64,000 nucleotides of DNA, taken from Candidatus Thiosymbion sp. GTDB taxonomy: Bacteria; Pseudomonadota; Gammaproteobacteria; Chromatiales; Chromatiaceae. Shown in pieces: positions 44,198-53,226 of the stretch. The notes below the pieces were generated by a model. That model was not told the origin of the DNA, searched no databases, and saw only the letters and a list, made by a program, of their open reading frames with translations. Every line of letters starts with the position of its first letter. Within the stretch, counting starts at the first letter, position 1. The DNA lies in the NCBI GenBank assembly GCA_018435665.1, contig JAHDND010000192.1, positions 37,781 through 101,780 of the forward strand. The letters are read 5' to 3'. Made by a program: the position numbers and the translations under genes.

Positions 44198-45352
44198 TCA
44201 GAGATGGGTGAAGGTTTCCCGAGTGATGGCTACGGCCTGTTCAAGGACCGCCTCATCAGTATAAAAATGAGGGGAGAAGCGGATGCCGCCCCCCCGGGGG
44301 GCGCACACGAGCCCCCGGGCCAGGAGGGCCCGCCACAGGGCGGTGGGCTCGAAGCGAGCGTCGGGGATGCGGAACGTGAGGATGCCAGCGCGCCGCGTTG
44401 ATGCGCGGGGGGTCAGGATCTCGAAGCCGGCCTGGTCGAGGAGGTCGATCAATCGGTTGATCCGCTGTTCGATGGCCGTCGCGACCTTATCCAGACCCAC
44501 CTCCTGGAGCAGGGACAGGCTGGCCTCCAGGGCATGGATGCCGAGGAGGTTGGGGCTGCCAGGCTCGAAGCGGGTGGCGGTGGGAGAGGGAGCCCAGTCG
44601 TGGCGGTCATAGTCCCCGGGGTGGGCGACCATGTGCCAGCCGAACTGGCGCAGGCGCACCCAGGGTCGCAGGGCCGGCGCCACGTAGAGGACGGCGATCC
44701 CCTCGGGCCCCAGTAGCCACTTATGGCCGTCCGCCACCATGGCGTCCGCCGGGATGCGGCTCAGGTCCATGGGTAGGGCGCCCAGGCTCTGGATGGCGTC
44801 GACGAAGAGCAGGATGCCACGGCGGTGGCAGACCGCGGCGAGCCGCTCCAGGTCCAGGCGCTCGCCGCGGGCGTATTGCACCGAGCTGATGGCCATGGCC
44901 CGGGTGCGGTCGTCGCATAGCCCTTCGAGGGCGGTCTCGAAATCGGGCGTGGCCGTCACGCCCGCGGCCAGGGAATAAAGGTCCAGGGTACGGTACTCCA
45001 CCCCCTGTTCCCGCAGGGCCTCCCAGGGGATGCGGTTGGAGGGGAATTCCTGGGCGATGCCGACCACATTGTCCCCCGGCCGCCAGTCCAGCCCCTGGGC
45101 GAGGATGGACAGGCCCTCGGAGGTGTTCTTGACCAGGGCGATGTCGTCCGGGGAAGGGGCGCCAAGGAGGTCCGCCAGGCGCTCACGCAGCCGGCGTTCG
45201 GTGGCCAGCCAGGCCGGGTAGCCGGCGGCCCCGCGCCGGCCGTTTTCCTCGGCGAAGCGGGTCACCGCCGCGACGGCTCGCCGGGGCCAGGGAGCCACGG
45301 CGGCGTGGTTGAGATAGCGGATATCCGGGGCGAGATCGAATTCGGGGTGCAT
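44198..45352 (-). CDS. Class V aminotransferase (cysteine desulfurase-like)
   Basis: This is a PLP-dependent fold-type I enzyme of 384 residues. The PLP Lys is in [13 protein letters not shown] near residue 207, with the Asp in [14 protein letters not shown] and the N-terminal [15 protein letters not shown]. This set is typical of the SufS/CsdA-like aminotransferase class V group that includes desulfurases and isopenicillin epimerase-like enzymes. A desulfurase loop Cys (such as in RxGHHC) is not visible; the C-terminal part has [17 protein letters not shown] instead. I therefore do not assign desulfurase activity. Confidence 0.85.
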   Translation of the reverse strand: MHPEFDLAPDIRYLNHAAVAPWPRRAVAAVTRFAEENGRRGAAGYPAWLATERRLRERLADLLGAPSPDDIALVKNTSEGLSILAQGLDWRPGDNVVGIAQEFPSNRIPWEALREQGVEYRTLDLYSLAAGVTATPDFETALEGLCDDRTRAMAISSVQYARGERLDLERLAAVCHRRGILLFVDAIQSLGALPMDLSRIPADAMVADGHKWLLGPEGIAVLYVAPALRPWVRLRQFGWHMVAHPGDYDRHDWAPSPTATRFEPGSPNLLGIHALEASLSLLQEVGLDKVATAIEQRINRLIDLLDQAGFEILTPRASTRRAGILTFRIPDARFEPTALWRALLARGLVCAPRGGGIRFSPHFYTDEAVLEQAVAITRETFTHL

Positions 45353-45515
45353 GCACGGGTTCCTAGCCTAGCGGTTGTCCCGCATTCTATATCCGAAGCC
45401 TGGTAGTTTTGGTTGGTCGCAGGTGCACGGGGGGGCGGATAGGGAACTGGACGCTGCCAGGGCCAGAACGGGTCTTGATGGACCCCAACGGGGCTAAGGT
45501 TCACCATCCTGGTCC

Positions 45516-47333
45516 ATGGTAAGCTCCCGCCGCATGATTGCGCGCTCCCAGCCCCGCCCCTCCGCCCCTATCCCAGCGTCCTCCGCCCCTGACGCCCGAG
45601 GTGTCCAAGTGGTGATTCGCCGCCGCCCGACACCCACCGCCTCGGTCCTGATGCCGCCGGACTTATCCCCCCTGCTGCGCCGCCTTTACCTGGCCCGCGG
45701 GGTGCGCGACGAGCAGGGCTGCCGCCTGCCGCTGTCCGCGCTGCACCCGGCACGTTCGCTGCGCGACATTGATCGGGCGGCGCAACGGCTGGCGGAACTG
45801 GTCACGGGGGGGGGGTCCATCCTGGTGGTGGGCGATTACGATGCCGACGGCGCCACCGGCAGCGCCCTGGCGGTGCGGGCACTGCGGACCCTGGGCGCGG
45901 CGCGGGTCTCCTACCTGGTGCCGAGTCGCTTTGCCTTCGGCTATGGCCTGAGCCCGGCCGTGGTGGAGGCGGCGCGGGACTGGGGGCCGGACCTGATCCT
46001 GACCGTGGACAATGGCATCGCCGCCCTGGAGGGCGTGGCCCGCGCCCGGGAACTGGGCATTCAGGTCCTGGTGACGGATCACCACCTGCCGGGGGAGGTC
46101 CTGCCGGACGCGGTGGCCATCGTCAACCCCAACCAGCCGGGGGACACCTTTGCCAGCAAGCACCTGGCGGGCGTCGGGGTGGTCTTTTACCTCCTGGCCG
46201 CCCTCCGTGCCCGCCTCCGTGATCTGGGCTGGTTCGGGCCTGAGCGCCAGGTCCCCAATCTGGCGGATTTTTTGGATCTGGTGGCCTTGGGCACGGTGGC
46301 GGACGTAGTGACCCTGGATCTGAACAACCGCATCCTGGTAGAGCGGGGCCTCAAGCGTATCCGCTCCAGCCAGGGCAACCCCGGCATCCGCGCCCTGCTG
46401 ACGGTGTCCGGCTGCGACCCCAACCGCGCCGTGGCCCGGGACCTGGGCTTCCAGGCCGGTCCCCGCCTCAACGCTGCCGGCCGCCTGGAGGACATGTCCC
46501 TGGGGGTGGAATGCCTGTTGACGGACGATCCCGATCGGGCCCTGGCCATCGCCCGGCAACTGGACGAGCTCAACCGCCGCCGCCGCGAGATCGAGAACGA
46601 CATGAAGCAGGAGGCCGAGGCCGCCCTGGCCGCACTGCATCTAGAGGCCGGCGGTCTACCCCCCGCCCTCTGCCTGTTCGAGCCCGGCTGGCACCAGGGG
46701 GTGATCGGTATCCTCGCCGCCCGGGTGCGGGAGCGCTGGCATCGCCCCGCCATCGCCTTTGCCCCGGGGGACGAAGGGCTGCTGCGTGGTTCCGCCCGTT
46801 CCGTCGAGGGTCTGCACATCCGTGACCTGATCGACGCCGTGGACAAGCGCCAGCCCGGGCTCATCGTCCGCTTCGGTGGTCATGCCATGGCCGCCGGCCT
46901 GACCCTGGCCGAGGCGGCCCTGGAGCCCTTTCGCCAGGCCTTCTGCCAGGCGGTGCGGGACGAGCTTGGCGACGCCCCCTTGGTTCGGGAAATCCTCTCC
47001 GATGGCGAACTGCCTCCCCAGGCCTTCGACCTGGCCACCGCCCAGGCCCTGCGCCATGCCGGACCCTGGGGCAAGGGCTTCCCGGAGCCCCTCTTCGATG
47101 GCATCTTCCGGGTCCTGGGCCGCAAGCGGCTCGGCAACGGCGAGCACTTGCGCCTGCACCTGCGCGCCGAGAATGGCGTCGGTTTGCCCATCGAAGGCAT
47201 CGGCTTCCGCCGTGGCGATCAGCACGATGGCGCCGGGGATCGGGTACGCCTCGCCTACCGCCTGGATGTCAACGAGTTCCGGGGCGAGTTCAAGCCCCAA
47301 CTGATTCTGGAGCACCTGGAATGGATCGAATGA
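45516..47333 (+). CDS. recJ: Single-stranded-DNA-specific exonuclease RecJ
   Basis: RecJ is a 5'-3' exonuclease used in recombination and mismatch repair. The 605-residue protein has DHH-type metal-binding motifs GDYDADGATG near residue 107, DNGIA, TDHHLPG near residue 188 and ALGTVADVVTL, a DHHA1 domain with RFGGHAMAAGLTL near residue 450, and an OB-fold C-terminus. The first 45 residues are Pro/Ser-rich and unmatched, so the start may be one of the later Met codons (45537 or 45651). Confidence 0.95.
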   Translation: MVSSRRMIARSQPRPSAPIPASSAPDARGVQVVIRRRPTPTASVLMPPDLSPLLRRLYLARGVRDEQGCRLPLSALHPARSLRDIDRAAQRLAELVTGGGSILVVGDYDADGATGSALAVRALRTLGAARVSYLVPSRFAFGYGLSPAVVEAARDWGPDLILTVDNGIAALEGVARARELGIQVLVTDHHLPGEVLPDAVAIVNPNQPGDTFASKHLAGVGVVFYLLAALRARLRDLGWFGPERQVPNLADFLDLVALGTVADVVTLDLNNRILVERGLKRIRSSQGNPGIRALLTVSGCDPNRAVARDLGFQAGPRLNAAGRLEDMSLGVECLLTDDPDRALAIARQLDELNRRRREIENDMKQEAEAALAALHLEAGGLPPALCLFEPGWHQGVIGILAARVRERWHRPAIAFAPGDEGLLRGSARSVEGLHIRDLIDAVDKRQPGLIVRFGGHAMAAGLTLAEAALEPFRQAFCQAVRDELGDAPLVREILSDGELPPQAFDLATAQALRHAGPWGKGFPEPLFDGIFRVLGRKRLGNGEHLRLHLRAENGVGLPIEGIGFRRGDQHDGAGDRVRLAYRLDVNEFRGEFKPQLILEHLEWIE

Positions 47334-47989
47334 AGCACCCCACCGGCGACGAGGCTGCCCAAGGCATGCGTCATGGCCAAGGCCAAGGGCAGTCGGATCG
47401 GCCGCGCGTACCTGGCGCGGGACCGCATGCCGGCTCCCGGGGACGCCATGGCCAGAGCCATCCGGAAGGCGATCATCAGGGCGACCATTATGCCCACGTC
47501 CAAGAGGAGTATTTTCCTGAGGGCCCCAGCAAGAGCCAGGTCAAACGGGAGCATCACGCCCTCCAGGACCTGGCTCAGCGCCTGGTCTCCCTCCCCCGGC
47601 GTGAACTGGAGCGCCTGGAGCTGAGCGAGCCCACCTGGGTCGCCATCGAGGAAACGGCGCGCATCAAGGACATCCGTGCCCTGGGCCGGCATTACAAACG
47701 CATCGCCAAGCTGCTGGCCAAGGAGGACATGGCGGCCGTCGAGGCCCTGCTTCACGGTCAGGAGCGGCAAAAACAGGCCGAGGCCGCCCGGTTGCATCGC
47801 CTGGAGCGCTGGCGTGAGCGCCTCATCAGCGAGGGTGACGAGGCCCTGGGAGACCTGCTGGCGGAGCGTCCCGATCTGGACCGTCATCAACTCCGCACCC
47901 TGATCCGGGCCGCTCGCAAGGACCGGGAACAGGGCAAGACCGACGGTGATCGCCGGCTGTTTCGTTTTCTCCGCGAAGCCCTGGATTAG
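47330..47989 (+). CDS. yjgA: DUF615/YjgA ribosome-associated protein (DarP)
   Basis: YjgA (DarP) takes part in assembly of the large ribosomal subunit. From ATG 47330, overlapping the recJ stop as ATGA, it has 219 residues. The conserved part begins at SKSQVKREHHALQDLAQRLVSL (about residue 67) and ends RLFRFLREALD, including RHQLRTLIRAARKDRE. The 65-residue N-terminus is unusual: instead of the acidic start of the Escherichia coli protein it is rich in His, Gly and Gln (HGQGQGQ, GRHGQSH, GDHQGDHYAH). Confidence 0.9.
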   Translation: MKHPTGDEAAQGMRHGQGQGQSDRPRVPGAGPHAGSRGRHGQSHPEGDHQGDHYAHVQEEYFPEGPSKSQVKREHHALQDLAQRLVSLPRRELERLELSEPTWVAIEETARIKDIRALGRHYKRIAKLLAKEDMAAVEALLHGQERQKQAEAARLHRLERWRERLISEGDEALGDLLAERPDLDRHQLRTLIRAARKDREQGKTDGDRRLFRFLREALD

Positions 47990-48023
47990 GCTATCGCTTG
48001 TAAGGTCTTGCCTAAATTACTAT

Positions 48024-49055
48024 TCAGGGCCGGGGCACATGGTCGTTGTAGCGCTCCATGAGGTAACAGAGGCAATCCTGGCGGATGACCTCTTCGTTCA
48101 GGGTGAGCATGGAGGGCATCACCGGCGTGGAGAGTCGCAGTTCGCCTTCCGCGACGTGGAAAAAGCGCGGGTAGACGTCCCGGCCCTGTTCGTCACGGAC
48201 ATCTAGACAGGCGGCTTGCTGGTCAGTGACCCGGCCAAAGGCGGTGCCGCGGGGAAGTTCGCGGAAATTGAAGTGATCGAGATCGGGGGTGAAGAGGATG
48301 TCCCCCTGGCCCGGAGGGAAGGCGAAGCTAAGGTGCTCCGGGATCTCGACCCGGGCCACGGTGTGGAAGAGGTCGAGGTCGTGGGGTGGCACCGGGTGCT
48401 GGGGCAGGGCGGCGAGGTGCAGGCAGGCGTCGATGGTGTCGCGGGCGTGCTCCAGGCCGTGCCGGTCCCCGACCTTGCCGCACTCCAGGGTCACCGCCGG
48501 GCAGAACTCGCCCATGGCCATGGCCTGAATCCCCTTGGGGCGCCGGAAGTACATGATCGTGCGGCTGAAGAGGGTGGCCAGGTGCAGGGTCGGGTGGTCG
48601 AGGTGGTTGACTCCGGCGTAGTGGGGGTTGAGCCCGGTGTTGTTGTGGATGTCCAGGCTGGCGAACAGACCCCGGGTTCGCAGGATGGCGGTGACCTGGC
48701 GCATCAGGTCATGCTCGGGGGTGGGGGCAAGTTCGCTGCCCGGCCAGACGCGGTTGTAATCCGGCTGATCAGGGAGGTGGCGGACCCCCGCCGCCGCCGC
48801 CGCGATGTTGCCGATGAAGATGCTCAGGGCCCGCGGCAGCCGCAGTTCGCCGTAGCGGGCCAGGCGCTGTCGCAGCAGGGCGCGCAGGGCCTCCCAACCC
48901 ACGGTCTCGTTGCCATGCAGCAGCACCGAGAGAAATAGGGCGGGTTGGCGGTCCCCGGGCAAGTGGATCAGGGTCGGCCCGCCCAGTAAGTCCTGGAGGC
49001 TGCGGGTGTCCCGGTCGAGGATGCCCTCGGGCAGGTTATGAAGTTCAGTAAGCAT
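48024..49055 (-). CDS. Succinylglutamate desuccinylase/aspartoacylase-type zinc hydrolase
   Basis: Members of this M14-like family cleave amide bonds of acylated amino acids using zinc. From ATG 49055 it has 343 residues. Zinc ligands are visible in SVLLHGNETVGWEAL (HGNE) near residue 45 and LDIHNNTGLN near residue 133, plus the glutamate of TLECGKVGD. ATG 49106 would add 17 poorly conserved residues. The gene follows the GCS2-type ligase on the same strand. This pairing suggests a pathway that builds and trims a glutamate-linked compound, but the compound is unknown. Confidence 0.85.
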   Translation of the reverse strand: MLTELHNLPEGILDRDTRSLQDLLGGPTLIHLPGDRQPALFLSVLLHGNETVGWEALRALLRQRLARYGELRLPRALSIFIGNIAAAAAGVRHLPDQPDYNRVWPGSELAPTPEHDLMRQVTAILRTRGLFASLDIHNNTGLNPHYAGVNHLDHPTLHLATLFSRTIMYFRRPKGIQAMAMGEFCPAVTLECGKVGDRHGLEHARDTIDACLHLAALPQHPVPPHDLDLFHTVARVEIPEHLSFAFPPGQGDILFTPDLDHFNFRELPRGTAFGRVTDQQAACLDVRDEQGRDVYPRFFHVAEGELRLSTPVMPSMLTLNEEVIRQDCLCYLMERYNDHVPRP

Positions 49056-49167
49056 GGGCTTTATCAGCAAAAAGTATCGGGTGGCGAGTCGGTGGGAGGC
49101 GTACATCTCTTCTGTCCGCTTTGCTCCGCTTGAAAGCCATAGTCACCATAAATCAATTCTCGGATTT

Positions 49168-49275
49168 CCGGGTCGGGTGGTGTCTTGGCGGGGGGCGCTG
49201 TGAATTCGTCCCCTGGAGGATTGACGACCGCCTTCTTGCGGTCGACACCCCCTCCAGACGCCACCCGACCCTCCT
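49168..49275 (+). repeat. Dispersed structured repeat, family A, copy A3
   Basis: This element sits in the 281-nt gap between the GCS2-type ligase and the hydrolase. The outer arms 49170-49185 and 49256-49271 pair over 16 bp with one T-G wobble. The inner hairpin 49225-49231/49238-49244 is a perfect 7-bp stem with a 6-nt loop. The core motif is degenerate (TGTGAATTCGTCCCCTGGAG). Compared with A1, base pairs at two positions of the inner stem are both changed while pairing is kept. Confidence 0.85.
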
Positions 49276-49278
49276 CGC

Positions 49279-49306
49279 GATGCCGAAAACTGAGATGCGT
49301 CGTCTA
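49279..49306 (+). repeat. 28-nt module following repeat A3
   Basis: It matches 1721-1748 at 26 of 28 positions. Here it directly abuts the right end of the family A element, which suggests that it is part of the full-length repeat. Confidence 0.75.
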
Positions 49307-49336
49307 GAAATCAAGCTGGAACAAGGCCATGAGACA

Positions 49337-50758
49337 TCACAGCGTCCATTCATGCACAGGCCGGCCGCTGTGCTGCTGGTCTAAGTAGGCCTGGAGCAGC
49401 CCGGTCATGTCCTGGTCCGGATGCCGCCGCATCCAGGCGCGTTGCCAGTCGGCGCCGGTCTGGCCCCTAGCCAGGCGGGCGGCGATGAGCCCGAGCCAGG
49501 TATCGATCTCGTCGCTGTCGATGTCCAGTGCCCGCAACCCGCGGCGGGCGCGGGGGAGCAAGTCCTGGGTCAGGATCGTCCGCGCCGTGGCGGGGCGACC
49601 GTCCAGCCAATGCAGTTCGGCCTCTAGCCCCAGGCGCGCGGCGGCGTAGAAGTTGGTCCGGGCGACGGGGAAGGGCAGCAGGGCGTCGGCTGGCTCCGCC
49701 GTCGTCAGCAGGTCCTGGATGGCGCCGAAATAGAGGGCGGCGGTGGCGATGAGGTCCGGCACCGTCGGTCCCGCCGGCACCACGCGCTGTTCGATGCGCA
49801 GGTGAGGTGAGCCGTCGGGATCGAAACCGATCAGGGGCCGGTTCCAGCGCCAGATGGTGCCGTTGTGCAGCCGCAGATGCGCCAGTCGCTCCGGGGGGTC
49901 ATCCAGGAGTTCCGGCAGGATCACCGGATACTGGTCGAGGTTGGCCGCGAAGCATTCCATCACGGATTCGCGGACATATCCCAGCCCGAAACTGACCCGT
50001 TCCCGCAGGCCCGAGTCGCCCATGGCGCAGGTCTGCTCGAACAGGGGGACCCGGGTCTCGCGCCACAGGTCCCGGCCGAAAAGGAAGGGGGAATTGGCGG
50101 CGACCGCCACCAAGGGGGCGGAGAGGATCTTGGACAGGTTGTAGACCCGGGCGGCCTCCGGGGGGGACACGCGCAGGTGAATCTGGAAGGAGGTGGTGGC
50201 GGACTCGGCCATCACGTCCTCCCGGGTCAGGACCAGGCGGTCACGGCCCTGGATGTCGAGTCGCAGGGGCTGGTGGCCCCGTAGGGCGCCGAGCTGGGCA
50301 TTGAGGATGCGGTAGCGATTGCGCGGGGTCATGTGGTCGAGGATCAGGTCCTCCGGCCGCACCGTGGGCAGGATGCCGACCATGGCCAGCCGGGCGCCGA
50401 GACCCTGGGCGACGGTCTGGGCCTGGTCCCAGGTCCTGATCAGCTCCGCTGCCATGGCGCTGAGTGCACTTCCGGCAAGGACTTGCGGGGTGCCGTTGAA
50501 CTCCAGGTTGAAGGTGGCCAGTTCCGGCACGACTAGCGGATCGGCCAGCCGGGCCAGCAGGTCCGGGGCGCGGGGCAAGGGCCGCAGGTCGGGGCCCACC
50601 AGCCAGGCCTCGAGCTCGAAGCCGCCCACCTTGGGGCCGGCCGGCAGGGCCCCGGTGCTCAGCCAGGAGGCCAGCAGTTGGGTTTCCTGGTCCAGACGAT
50701 GGCGAAATTCCACCAGGTCCGCCGGGGTGAAGTCAGGGGTCTCGATCTCCTGGCCCAT
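49337..50758 (-). CDS. Glutamate-cysteine ligase family 2 (GCS2) protein
   Basis: GCS2-type enzymes are ATP-dependent carboxylate-amine ligases that couple glutamate to an amine. The 473-residue protein has the N-terminal GGFELEAWLVG (substrate-binding strand), ELATFNLEFNGTPQVL, DHMTPRNRYRILN, and ATTSFQIHLRV. It is unrelated in sequence to the GshA at the left end of the window, so this genome has two glutamate ligases of different families. The amine partner is unknown; cysteine is possible. murU lies 24 nt upstream and the AstE-like hydrolase downstream, all in one direction. Confidence 0.85.
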   Translation of the reverse strand: MGQEIETPDFTPADLVEFRHRLDQETQLLASWLSTGALPAGPKVGGFELEAWLVGPDLRPLPRAPDLLARLADPLVVPELATFNLEFNGTPQVLAGSALSAMAAELIRTWDQAQTVAQGLGARLAMVGILPTVRPEDLILDHMTPRNRYRILNAQLGALRGHQPLRLDIQGRDRLVLTREDVMAESATTSFQIHLRVSPPEAARVYNLSKILSAPLVAVAANSPFLFGRDLWRETRVPLFEQTCAMGDSGLRERVSFGLGYVRESVMECFAANLDQYPVILPELLDDPPERLAHLRLHNGTIWRWNRPLIGFDPDGSPHLRIEQRVVPAGPTVPDLIATAALYFGAIQDLLTTAEPADALLPFPVARTNFYAAARLGLEAELHWLDGRPATARTILTQDLLPRARRGLRALDIDSDEIDTWLGLIAARLARGQTGADWQRAWMRRHPDQDMTGLLQAYLDQQHSGRPVHEWTL

Positions 50759-50782
50759 GAGATACCTAGCCTTGCGCCGCCT

Positions 50783-51508
<726 letters not shown>

Positions 51509-51625
51509 TCAGACCCACGGGTCCCGTGCCGGCTTACTGACTCATCCAGCCTGAGCGGCAGGAACCACCCGACATCTCTCATCCAGCAAGTCCTGTCATG
51601 ATTACCGGAGGAGATGGTAAAACAT

Positions 51626-52663
51626 TTACCGATCAAGCGCCCCAAGGTTGGTTATTACGGACGTCTCGGCCGGAGGGGGTGGCATGGCCCGCCACACCAG
51701 ATCGATGCCTGCGCCGGGCCGGTGGACATTCTCGCTCAGGGTACGCCGCCAGCGTTTGGCGCCGGGCTGACCCTGAAAAAGGTCGAGGATGTGGCGGGTC
51801 ATGGCCTGCAAGGGGACGCCGGCGGCCATGCGCGCTTCCAGGTAGGGGATCAGTTCCGCCAGGACCTGGTGGCGATCGGGGAGAGGGCGGGGGTCGCCGA
51901 AGAGGTCCCGGTCGACCCGGGCCAGCAGCCAGGGGTTTTGATAAATGCCGCGGCCGATCATGACCCCTTCCAGGCGGTCAAGGAACCCCCGGGCCTGGTC
52001 CAGGTCGAGGATGCCCCCGTTGATGACCATCGGCAGGGTGGGGAAGTCGGCCTTGAGACGTAGCACCCACTCAGGGCGTAGCGGCGGCACCTCGCGGTTT
52101 TCCTTGGGGCTGAGGCCCTTAAGCCAGGCCTTGCGGGCATGGACGATGAGGGCATCGGCCCCAGCGGCGGCCACGGCCGCGGTAAAGGCGCGCAGTTCCT
52201 CGTAGCTGTCCCTGTTGTCGATGCCCAGGCGGGTCTTGACCGTCACCGGGACGCGCACGACCGCCTTCATGGCCGCCACGCAGGCCGCCACCAGGTCCGG
52301 CTCCGCCATCAGGCAGGCGCCGAAGCGCCCGTTTTGCACCCGATCGGACGGGCAGCCGACATTGATGTTGATCTCGTCGTAGCCCCAGTCCTCGCCCATC
52401 CGCGCGCAGGCCGCCATCTGGGCCGGGTCGCTGCCACCCAGTTGTAGGGCCAAGGGATGCTCCGCGGGGTGGAAGTCCAGGTGCCGCGCCCGGTCGCCAT
52501 GGAGCAGGGCCCCGGTGGTCACCATCTCGCTGTAAAGCCGCACGTGACGACTGATCAGCCGCTGGAAAAACCGGGCGTGCCGGTCCGACCAGTCGAGCAT
52601 GGGGGCGGCGCAGAAGCGCCAGAGGCTTGTATTTATTGATAAAAAATTCTTTTTGTTAGACAT
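51626..52663 (-). CDS. dusA: tRNA-dihydrouridine(20/20a) synthase
   Basis: DusA reduces uridine 20 and 20a in tRNA D loops with FMN. From ATG 52663 the protein has 345 residues, matching the family. It has APMLDWSDRHARFF near the N-terminus, the catalytic Cys in QNGRFGACLMAEP after ININVGCPSDRV, HARKAWLKGLSPKENREVPPL (the DusA-specific segment), and GVMIGRGIYQNPWLL. The C-terminal RHILDLFQGQPGAKRWRRTLSEN is also typical. Upstream in-frame codons would add unmatched residues that overlap the transposase relic. Confidence 0.95.
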   Translation of the reverse strand: MSNKKNFLSINTSLWRFCAAPMLDWSDRHARFFQRLISRHVRLYSEMVTTGALLHGDRARHLDFHPAEHPLALQLGGSDPAQMAACARMGEDWGYDEININVGCPSDRVQNGRFGACLMAEPDLVAACVAAMKAVVRVPVTVKTRLGIDNRDSYEELRAFTAAVAAAGADALIVHARKAWLKGLSPKENREVPPLRPEWVLRLKADFPTLPMVINGGILDLDQARGFLDRLEGVMIGRGIYQNPWLLARVDRDLFGDPRPLPDRHQVLAELIPYLEARMAAGVPLQAMTRHILDLFQGQPGAKRWRRTLSENVHRPGAGIDLVWRAMPPPPAETSVITNLGALDR

Positions 52664-52791
52664 GGCGGCAGGTGAAGGGGGATTGTTACAGATGTCCATG
52701 TTGAAGAAATAACGTTGGCTCAATATGAATTCCGGATAGTTCGCCTGGCACGCCAATGCCTGGTAGGCTATGGCCATTCTCCAACGGACGC

Positions 52792-53093
52792 GTCCGCATA
52801 ATTCAGCTGCATAGGTTGCTGGACGGCACGAAATATTACGACAAGGTGCGTGAACCGCCCAGGCCAGATGGGGTGGTGTGTCCGCATTGCGGCTCGGGGA
52901 TGGTGACCCGGTAAGGTCCTGATAGGCCCCATTCCAAGCGGTGCGGGACCTGCGATTTGAGAGGTTTGAACCTCTCCAAGGTCCAAATTGCCCAAGCGCT
53001 GGGTCTGAACAAGGATGATGTCCAAGGCATGAGCTTCCGGTTACGGACCGGGATTGTAGCGGCGCAATCACTCCGTCAGAAGGTGGACTAATG
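52792..53093 (+). pseudogene. IS1595-family transposase remnant
   Basis: In one frame this segment reads IIQLHRLLDGTKYY, then RPDGVVCPHCGSGMVTR and a stop codon (52912-52914), then SKRCGTCDLRGLNLSKVQIAQALGLNKDDVQ and LRTGIVAA to a stop. It corresponds to the N-terminal zinc ribbon (CPHCGS and RCGTC pairs) plus a central helix region of IS1595-type transposases, with an internal deletion and an in-frame nonsense codon. The catalytic domain is absent. Confidence 0.8.
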
Positions 53094-53226
53094 TCGGATC
53101 TTTTTTATGTTTATATCAAGTATATGGATACCGGCGAGATGATACTGACCATAAAGCGCAGCACTGTGGGATGAACGGTCACCTGACCTATTTCAAGAGC
53201 AACCCTGGCGAACTGAGCACTCACCT

